From: Chryseobacterium sp.
GTDB lineage: Bacteria > Bacteroidota > Bacteroidia > Flavobacteriales > Weeksellaceae
Direction of reading: 5' to 3'
DNA length: 5,758 nucleotides
Assembly: GCA_017989575.1 (NCBI GenBank)
Contig: JAGNPP010000173.1
Span: 1 to 5,758 of the forward strand
Shown here one piece after another: positions 1-5,758 of this stretch. The position numbers and the translations under genes were made by a program. Positions within the stretch are counted from its first letter, which is position 1, and every line of letters begins with the position of its first letter. Under the pieces are notes generated by a model. It had not been told where the DNA came from. It searched no databases and was given only the letters and a program-made list of their open reading frames with translations.

Positions 1-865
1 AGTATGTAGTGGACGGAGCAACTGTTGCGGTAGTAGATGTACCGGATACATTACCTAATAGAGTAGTAGGGTTCGCTGTTGTACCAAAAAATACATCATA
101 GCTTGTTGCACTTCCTCCTGTAGTAGGTGCTGACCAAGATAATGTTGTGCTACCTGGTACAACTGTGGTGTTTCCGTTTGTTGGAGCAGTTAAGGTTGCG
201 CAATCTGGCGCTACTGTTGCAGGAGCTGTATTTGTTACTTTATAATCGTCAATTGACAATGCAAATTGATCGTCTGAAGTACAACGAATAGCGATGTAGA
301 TTTGTTGTCCAGCGTATGCTGTTAAGTCATACGAGTACTCGTGCCATGTTGTATCTGCCGGAGTAACGACTACAGGAGAAATGGCTGTAAAGTTTGCTAC
401 GTCTGTTCCTGTGGTGGATACTAAAATTTGGAACTTTTCAGCGCCATAATCTGGATGCGCAGATAGAGCCCAGAAGCTTACTGCTGAAGTTCCTGTTGCT
501 ACCATAGAAATTTGAGGAGAGATCAACCAGTCATCATTCCAAGGTGCTGATGTTGCGTTGAAACATACCAATGTTTTGTTTCCTGTTTTAGGCGTAAAAC
601 CGGATCCAGTAGATGCTGGTGTTGTAGCGGAAGGATTAAAAACTTGAAAAGATTTTGCTGCGCCTGAGTTAGCAAAAGCTACTGCAGCTCCACCTTGAGT
701 GATGCCATAGGTCGTCTTAAGATCAATGTCCTTCAATGTCCAACTGCCGATGTTCGCTATCGCAAAATCCGTGTAAGTTTCGAAGCCATCTTCGAAAACT
801 ACTGTTGTTTGTGCGCTAGCATAAAAACCTAGTGCTAAAGAGCACGTGAGTAAAAGTTTTTTCAT
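1..865 (-). CDS. Secreted choice-of-anchor J / cleaved-adhesin-like protein with a fibronectin type III-like domain, 3' end off the window
   Basis: The frame is open for 288 codons from ATG (865-863) to the left edge with no stop, so the C-terminus is missing. Residues 1-18 form a signal peptide: MKK, a hydrophobic core LLLTCSLALGF, then ASA before Q19, a common flavobacterial cleavage pattern. C8 lies too early for a lipobox. Residues 20-213 resemble the choice-of-anchor J / cleaved-adhesin beta-sandwich: FEDGFE near the start, NDDWLISP at 110-117, W174 followed by YDLTAYAGQQIYIAIR, and the closing SIDDYKV from 204. Residues 223-288 resemble a fibronectin type III repeat (TAPTNG, LSWSAP with W244, YDVFFGT) rich in Thr, Ser and Gly. 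D171-T-T fits the Bacteroidota O-glycosylation motif. Such proteins are usually surface or secreted adhesins or accessory modules of hydrolases, often exported by type IX secretion. No C-terminal sorting domain is visible here, so that route and the exact role are inference. The start is supported by the signal peptide and the promoter just upstream; no Shine-Dalgarno sequence is present, as is usual in this phylum. Confidence 0.88.
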   Translation of the reverse strand, partial: MKKLLLTCSLALGFYASAQTTVVFEDGFETYTDFAIANIGSWTLKDIDLKTTYGITQGGAAVAFANSGAAKSFQVFNPSATTPASTGSGFTPKTGNKTLVCFNATSAPWNDDWLISPQISMVATGTSAVSFWALSAHPDYGAEKFQILVSTTGTDVANFTAISPVVVTPADTTWHEYSYDLTAYAGQQIYIAIRCTSDDQFALSIDDYKVTNTAPATVAPDCATLTAPTNGNTTVVPGSTTLSWSAPTTGGSATSYDVFFGTTANPTTLLGNVSGTSTTATVAPSTTY

Positions 866-890
866 AATTATTTAATTTATATTAATCTTC

Positions 891-923
891 CAAAAATAGT
901 AATTAATTTTTTAAATATGCAAA
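891..923 (-). promoter_or_regulatory. Bacteroidota-type sigma-A promoter for the secreted-protein gene
   Basis: Read on the minus strand, TATTTTTG at 898-891 fits the Bacteroidota -7 consensus TAnnTTTG exactly, and TTTG at 923-920 fits the -33 element with a 21-base spacer. Transcription would then start near 885-887 and leave a leader of about 20 bases before the ATG at 865. That leader is A/T only over its last 20 bases, with no Shine-Dalgarno sequence. The match is by eye. The sequence around it is very AT-rich, so the -7 box alone could occur by chance; the correct spacing, orientation and distance to the gene make it more convincing. Confidence 0.6.
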
Positions 924-1150
924 CTTTTCATATAAAATTGATAAAAATATCAGATTGGTATAATTTCATCTATTTTCTTTTTAATTTGTGATTTATATTG
1001 TATTAGTTTAATTCTGATAAATGATAAAGTGCTTTTTTAATCATCTGATTATATTTTGTATTTTTGTTACTATAGTTAAAATTGAGATTTTCATTTTTTT
1101 TACCTTTCTTTTAAATTCTAATGATCCGAAAGCCACGGTAGAAAATTTAC

Positions 1151-1181
1151 AAAAAAAAGGAAGCCATTAATAACAGCTTCC
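1151..1181 (-). terminator. Rho-independent terminator of dnaE
   Basis: On the minus strand the transcript reads GGAAGC (1181-1176), an 11-base A/T-rich loop, GCTTCC (1164-1159), then eight T (1158-1151). This is a perfect 6-bp stem followed directly by a U-tract. It begins 26 bases after the dnaE stop codon. The plus strand has no T-tract after the stem, so it terminates minus-strand transcription only. It separates dnaE from the secreted-protein gene. Confidence 0.88.
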
Positions 1182-1207
1182 CTAATATCTATCAACGTCT
1201 TAAATAT

Positions 1208-4200
1208 TTAGTTCAAAAATACTTCATAATTATTAATAGAATGTATGACCTCCAAAAGCTCTTCATTAATATTAATATGATGTTTCATCGAAACTACTTC
1301 CAAAACAGATTCATCTTCTGGGTTTTTGATGAAGAAATTAAGTTTTTGCTCGCCGTGATTCTCAATTATTTTTTCTTTAAAGAATTCGATATCGGTTTTA
1401 CGTAAAGAATCCAATGGAACTACAATAGATAAGCTTCTTGCAAACTTGTCAAAAGCTTCCTTCAGTTCCAAAACATCATTCACGTTCACGAAAACACGTC
1501 CGTCTTTCCCTTGCGAGAATTTGAGTTTCATAATGACAAAACGCTGAACTTCCAATTTGTCCTTTAATTTCATATAATCTCTGTCACCCAAACGGAAAGA
1601 GTAGGAGCCAGTATAATCTTCCAATAAAACAAAGGCAACTTTTTCACCACTTCTATAACCATCTGCCACACGATATTCTGTGATCAATCCGGAAACAGTG
1701 TATTCTTTTGTATTGTCTTTTTCATTCATCTTGTCCTTCCAACTTTTCTTCTCTTCAAAAAGTTCCGGCGCTTTTGGAGGAAATGCCAGGTCTTTGAAAG
1801 CTTCTACTTCATCCAGATTCAAGAAATTGAAATTGCCTTTTGGTTCCGCTTTCTTTCCGGATTCTTCGATGATTTCATCTTCCAACCCAACTTCGTCAGA
1901 AACCAGAAGGTCTGGAACTTCTTCGTCAGGCGTATTATCAGTTTCCAAAATCGGGATCACTTCATCCAAAACAGGGACATCGTCTTTTTTCTCGTCAAGG
2001 ATTGCTTTTTTAGACAGAACACCTTGCATAAATTTGAACTGATATTTGAACTCGTCCAAAGGATGCGCTGACAGATAGAATCCAATTATCTCCTTTTCTT
2101 TATTGAGTTTATGCATATTCGGCCACTCGGCGCAAGGCAAAAGTTTCGGTTGCTCGATCTGAACTTCATCGGCAAAATCTGCAAACAGAGAATTGTCCAT
2201 TTCATTTTTACTGTCCTGGAAACTTTGTCCGTAACGGGAAAGGCGTTCGATATTGGTTCTTCCAGCTGTATCAATGTCAAAATATTGTCCACGGTGGTAA
2301 GTGTCCAACTCGTCAAAAGCTCCGGCTGTAACCAAACTTTCCGCCACCCTTTTATTCACTTGCGAAGGCGGGATTCTCTCAAAGAAATCATAGATATTCT
2401 TATATCTTCCATCTTTCCTGAATGTTACAATCGCTTCACTCGGACCTTCACCAATTCCTTTGATTGCGCCCAATCCAAAACGGATTTGTCCTTTTTCGTT
2501 TACAGAGAATTTATATTGAGATTCATTCACATCCGGTCCTAAAACATCGACGCCAATTGCTTTACAATCCTCCATAAACATTGTGATGGAAGCGGTATTA
2601 TTAATGTTGTTACTCATCACACTCGCCATATATTCCGCCGGATAATTGGCTTTCAGATAAGCAGTTTGATAAGCGATCCAGGCGTAACAAGTAGAGTGGG
2701 ATTTGTTGAAAGCGTACTCTGCAAAGGCTTTCCAGTCATTCCAGATCTTCTCAAGTCGTTCTTCATCGAGGTTGTTTTTCCTTCCGCCTTCAATGAATTT
2801 TGGGTACATTTTATTAAGGACCTCTATCTGTTTTTTACCCATCGCTTTTCTCAAAGTATCGGCTTCACCTTTTGTGAAATTGGCCAGTTTCTGAGACAGA
2901 AGCATTACTTGTTCTTGATAAACGGTGATTCCGTAAGTTTCTTCCAGATATTCTTGAGTTTCCGGTAAATCGTAAATAATCTCCTCGGTTCCGTGTTTTC
3001 TATTAATGAAATTTGGGATATATTTAATTGGACCTGGACGATAAAGTGCGTTCATCGCAATCAAATCGGCGAAAACTGTTGGTTTCAGTTCACGCATATA
3101 TTTTTGCATTCCCGGACTCTCGTATTGGAAAATTCCGATCGTTTTTCCATCCTTAAATAATTGATATGTTTTGGCATCGTCCAAAGGAATTTCATCAGGA
3201 TCAATATCAACGCCGTGACGTTCTTTAACAAGTTTCACCGCATCTTTAATAATGGTCAAAGTCCTCAATCCAAGGAAATCCATCTTCAAAAGACCAGCAT
3301 CTTCCGCCACCGAGTTATCAAATTGAGAAACCAAAATATCTGCATCTTTCGCCGCAATCGTAATCGGAACCAAATTACTCACAGGTTCCGGCGTAATGAT
3401 CACACCACAAGCGTGAATCCCTGTATTTCGGATGCAACCTTCCATTTTCTTCGCACTTTCCAAGACAGAAAATCTCGAATCATCTGAGTTGGAAAGAATG
3501 AACTTCATCTCATCTACCAGTTGTTGATCCTCAGGTTTCAGCTTATCGTATTTAGCAAGCGCTTTTGCAATGTTCATTCCGGGACTTGGCGGAATGAGTT
3601 TAGCAATCATATTCGTTTCCGGAATTGATAGATCGAGAACTCGACCAGCATCTTTGATCGCCGATTTTCCACCCAAAACAGAATAAGTAATAATCTGTGC
3701 CACTTGTTCCTGACCATATTTTTCAACCACCCATTTGATGACTTTATCTCGGCCTTCATCATCAAAATCGATATCGATATCGGGCATCGAAACCCTTTCT
3801 GGATTTAGGAATCTCTCAAAAAGGAGGTCATATTTGATGGGGTCAACATTCGTGATTTTAATACAATAAGCAACTGCCGATCCAGCTGCCGATCCACGAC
3901 CAGGACCTACGGAAACGCCCATATTTCTCGCCTCGTTACAGAAATCCTGAACGATCAAAAAGTAACCTGGATAACCTGTGTTGGCAATAACTTCCAATTC
4001 AAAATCCAATCGCTCCTGAATTTCTGGTGTAATAACTGGATAACGTTTATTCGCCCCTTCGTAAGTTAAATGTCTGAGATAAGCCATCTCACCCCGTTTT
4101 CCGCCATCTTTTTCATCTTCAGAATCCAGAAATTCCGTGGGAATATCAAACTTTGGAAGTAAAACATCACGCTTCAAAGTGTAAGGTTTGAACTTTCCTA

Positions 4201-5758
4201 AAAATTCCTCGTAAGCTTCGAAAGCGTCAGGATAGTTTAGAAACGCTTGTTTTAATTCATCTTGACTTTTGATGTAATATTCTTTGGTCGTCAAACCTTT
4301 TCTCTTGCCAAAGCCTTTCCCAACAGGTGTTGATTGCTTCTCACCATCTTTGATACAACCCAAAATGTCTTGAATATTTGCATCGTCTTTATTAGTGTAA
4401 TACGTTTCGTTTTGAGCTAAGATCTTGACATTATATTTATCAGCAAATTGAAGTAAAACTTCATTCAAATGCTCCTCCTCGGGCAAATCGTGATTTTGGA
4501 TCTGAACATAAAAATCATCGCCAAATTCTTCTTTCCACCACTGGAACAATTCTTCCCCTTTTTGTTCTCCGATATTTAAAATTGTATTTGGAATATCGCC
4601 ATTAATTCCGGAAGTCAAGGCAATCAAGCCTTCTTTATATTGAGAGATCAATTCTCTGCTGATCCTTGGGACGCCGAAATAAAATCCTTTTTGAAAACCA
4701 ATACTGGAAAGTTTGATCAAGTTTTTATAACCATTGAAATCCTTTGCCAGCAACACCATTTGCGTCCGTCTGTCCGGATCATCTTTTGTAAATTGCTTTT
4801 GTTCGTATCTGTTAGAAATGAAAAATTCACAACCAACAATTGGAATCAGTTGATCGTTATTTGGTTCTTCTTCATCGAAGGTTTCTCCTCTTTCCTCGGC
4901 TTCCTGTTTTTTAGCCAAATATTCTTTGTGCTTTTTGGAACGTCCGGAATTGGTGCCTTCAACCGCAGTGACGAATTTGAACGCGCCCATCATATTGCCA
5001 ATATCTACCATTCCAACGGCTGCATAATTCTCATCCGTTGCTTTTTTAATAAGGTCATTGATGTTGGTCGTAGCCGTCAAAGTTGAGAAAACACTGTGAT
5101 TGTCGAAGTTGAAATATTTTCCAAGATCGATGTCATCAATGCTTCCAACATCGGATTGTTTTTTCTTGTTATTAAAACTCGCAACCTGTCTTCTGATGAC
5201 GATTCCGAAAGGTTTTATCGGATTTGGATTATGGGCTTGAAATTCTTTTAATTGAGCTTCAGAAGTTTTCAAAACATCCGTCGGGATCACGCCGATTCTC
5301 ATCATTTCGAAGAAAACCTGAGCGGTTGCGTTCACATCGGCTGCGGCATTGTGCGCTTCATCAAACTTGTGTCCGTAGAGTTTTTCGTAAAGTTCCTCCA
5401 GTTTTGGTGATTTGAATTTTCCACCACGTCCGCCAGCTAATTGACAATAATCTGTTCCCAAGATCATCGTGTCAGCCTTTGGTTTTTCTTGAAGATTATC
5501 TGTGATTTGTTTTCTGAGAAATTCTGCCCCAACGATATTGTAATCGAATTCCACATTGTGTCCGGAAACGACTCTGATGTTTTCCAAAGCTTTCGAAAAT
5601 TCAACCAAAACTTCTTCTAAATCTCGTCCTTCTTCGTTAGCAATTTTGGTGGTGATTCCGTGGATTCTCGCCGCGTTGAACGGGATGTCATAACCTTCTG
5701 GTTTGATGATGTAATCTTGGTTTTCTATCAGGTTTCCATTGTCATCGTGGATCTGCCA
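1208..5758 (-). CDS. dnaE: DNA polymerase III alpha subunit with fused N-terminal DEDDh proofreading exonuclease, 5' end off the window
   Basis: This is the catalytic subunit of the replicative polymerase, acting in the cytoplasm at the fork. The frame is open from the right edge (W1 at 5758) to TAA at 1210-1208, giving 1516 residues; family comparison suggests about 35 are missing. Residues 1-160 are a DnaQ-like DEDDh exonuclease: Exo II is GHNVEFDYN (D72) and Exo III is HNAAAD (H136, D141); Exo I (DxE) is off-window. Residues 221-500 are a PHP domain lacking most metal ligands. The polymerase core has GPGRGSAAGS (618-627), PDIDIDF with catalytic D662 and D664, and D827 in KMDFLGLRTLTII. Also present are HACGVIITPE, ALYRPGPI, YQEQVMLLSQ, FNKSHS and a helix-hairpin-helix GLGAIKGIGEG near 1095. 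DNSLF (1188-1192) aligns with the E. coli clamp-binding QADMF. An acidic insert (1251-1350) precedes the OB fold (1351-1435), and the C-terminal domain resembles the E. coli tau-binding region, so this is DnaE1-type. A TTG at 5608-5606 can be misread as the start, but the exonuclease domain continues upstream of it. The promoter is outside the window. Confidence 0.97.
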   Translation of the reverse strand, partial: WQIHDDNGNLIENQDYIIKPEGYDIPFNAARIHGITTKIANEEGRDLEEVLVEFSKALENIRVVSGHNVEFDYNIVGAEFLRKQITDNLQEKPKADTMILGTDYCQLAGGRGGKFKSPKLEELYEKLYGHKFDEAHNAAADVNATAQVFFEMMRIGVIPTDVLKTSEAQLKEFQAHNPNPIKPFGIVIRRQVASFNNKKKQSDVGSIDDIDLGKYFNFDNHSVFSTLTATTNINDLIKKATDENYAAVGMVDIGNMMGAFKFVTAVEGTNSGRSKKHKEYLAKKQEAEERGETFDEEEPNNDQLIPIVGCEFFISNRYEQKQFTKDDPDRRTQMVLLAKDFNGYKNLIKLSSIGFQKGFYFGVPRISRELISQYKEGLIALTSGINGDIPNTILNIGEQKGEELFQWWKEEFGDDFYVQIQNHDLPEEEHLNEVLLQFADKYNVKILAQNETYYTNKDDANIQDILGCIKDGEKQSTPVGKGFGKRKGLTTKEYYIKSQDELKQAFLNYPDAFEAYEEFLGKFKPYTLKRDVLLPKFDIPTEFLDSEDEKDGGKRGEMAYLRHLTYEGANKRYPVITPEIQERLDFELEVIANTGYPGYFLIVQDFCNEARNMGVSVGPGRGSAAGSAVAYCIKITNVDPIKYDLLFERFLNPERVSMPDIDIDFDDEGRDKVIKWVVEKYGQEQVAQIITYSVLGGKSAIKDAGRVLDLSIPETNMIAKLIPPSPGMNIAKALAKYDKLKPEDQQLVDEMKFILSNSDDSRFSVLESAKKMEGCIRNTGIHACGVIITPEPVSNLVPITIAAKDADILVSQFDNSVAEDAGLLKMDFLGLRTLTIIKDAVKLVKERHGVDIDPDEIPLDDAKTYQLFKDGKTIGIFQYESPGMQKYMRELKPTVFADLIAMNALYRPGPIKYIPNFINRKHGTEEIIYDLPETQEYLEETYGITVYQEQVMLLSQKLANFTKGEADTLRKAMGKKQIEVLNKMYPKFIEGGRKNNLDEERLEKIWNDWKAFAEYAFNKSHSTCYAWIAYQTAYLKANYPAEYMASVMSNNINNTASITMFMEDCKAIGVDVLGPDVNESQYKFSVNEKGQIRFGLGAIKGIGEGPSEAIVTFRKDGRYKNIYDFFERIPPSQVNKRVAESLVTAGAFDELDTYHRGQYFDIDTAGRTNIERLSRYGQSFQDSKNEMDNSLFADFADEVQIEQPKLLPCAEWPNMHKLNKEKEIIGFYLSAHPLDEFKYQFKFMQGVLSKKAILDEKKDDVPVLDEVIPILETDNTPDEEVPDLLVSDEVGLEDEIIEESGKKAEPKGNFNFLNLDEVEAFKDLAFPPKAPELFEEKKSWKDKMNEKDNTKEYTVSGLITEYRVADGYRSGEKVAFVLLEDYTGSYSFRLGDRDYMKLKDKLEVQRFVIMKLKFSQGKDGRVFVNVNDVLELKEAFDKFARSLSIVVPLDSLRKTDIEFFKEKIIENHGEQKLNFFIKNPEDESVLEVVSMKHHININEELLEVIHSINNYEVFLN

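Larger units (their letters stand above)
866..1207. other. AT-rich intergenic spacer between dnaE and the secreted-protein gene
   Basis: This 342-base gap holds the dnaE terminator at its right end and the promoter of the next gene at its left end. The middle has no supportable gene. Between 901 and 1140 I count 46 G/C of 240 bases, about 19%, far below the flanking coding sequence. The longest small frames seen (49 codons on plus, 17 codons on minus) have low-complexity composition typical of AT-rich noise. I see no tRNA, recognisable riboswitch, direct repeat array or insertion-sequence end. Confidence 0.7.

Noticed and set aside
1059..1066. TATTTTTG on the plus strand, a match to the -7 consensus
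   Set aside because: There is no TTG element at the right distance upstream and no plausible plus-strand gene downstream, so it is expected by chance in this composition.
1041..1094. 17-codon minus-strand frame (starts MKISILTIV) preceded by an AAAGG-like site 8 bases upstream
   Set aside because: It is too short and lies in very AT-rich DNA. The slight resemblance to a glycosyltransferase N-terminus is a handful of common residues and does not support a remnant.
1125..1140. Possible small hairpin (CCG / CGG) beyond the dnaE terminator
   Set aside because: The stem is only three base pairs with a seven-base loop and no T-tract.
1021..1170. 49-codon plus-strand frame with a hydrophobic N-terminal half
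   Set aside because: The Phe/Ile/Leu richness follows from T-rich spacer DNA. The frame runs through the dnaE terminator stem, and I see no well-spaced promoter upstream of it.
4640..5086. 148-codon plus-strand frame and the other long frames opposite or overlapping dnaE
   Set aside because: They lie antisense to or out of frame with strongly conserved DnaE motifs, and their translations show no recognisable domain; they are shadows of the real gene.
5606..5608. TTG as the start codon of dnaE, giving a 1466-residue protein
   Set aside because: The frame stays open for 50 more codons to the window edge. They encode recognisable exonuclease sequence (WQIHDDNGNLI, IPFNAARIHGIT), so this TTG is an internal leucine codon.

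Overview
The window looks like an ordinary chromosomal segment from a member of the Bacteroidota, most likely class Flavobacteriia and possibly a Chryseobacterium or Epilithonimonas relative. Four things point there: a replicative DNA polymerase III alpha subunit with a DnaQ-type exonuclease fused to its N-terminus; a secreted protein with a choice-of-anchor J (cleaved-adhesin-like) domain and a flavobacterial-looking signal peptide; a promoter matching the Bacteroidota TTTG / TAnnTTTG consensus; and an AT-rich leader with no Shine-Dalgarno sequence. The genus-level guess rests on resemblance from memory and not on a search.

Layout: both genes lie on the minus strand and both are cut by a window edge. 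From right to left in genome coordinates, which is the direction of transcription, the first is dnaE (1208-5758), missing only its extreme N-terminus, roughly 35 codons by family comparison. A strong intrinsic terminator (1151-1181) follows its stop codon closely. Next comes a very AT-rich spacer (about 19% G+C from 901 to 1140) with no convincing gene. A Bacteroidota-type promoter (891-923) then drives the second gene, a predicted exported surface or secreted protein (1-865), whose C-terminus lies off the left edge.

The two genes share orientation, but the terminator and the separate promoter make them independent transcription units, and nothing suggests a functional link. DnaE is the cytoplasmic replicative polymerase with built-in proofreading. 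Its neighbour is an envelope or extracellular protein that is probably handled by the type IX secretion system, although the sorting domain that would prove this is outside the window.

I found no CRISPR array, RNA gene, insertion sequence, phage gene or toxin-antitoxin module, and no evidence of a new system. The points most worth a second look are inside DnaE: the inactivated PHP domain alongside the fused exonuclease, and an acidic insertion of about 100 residues between the clamp-binding segment and the OB fold.
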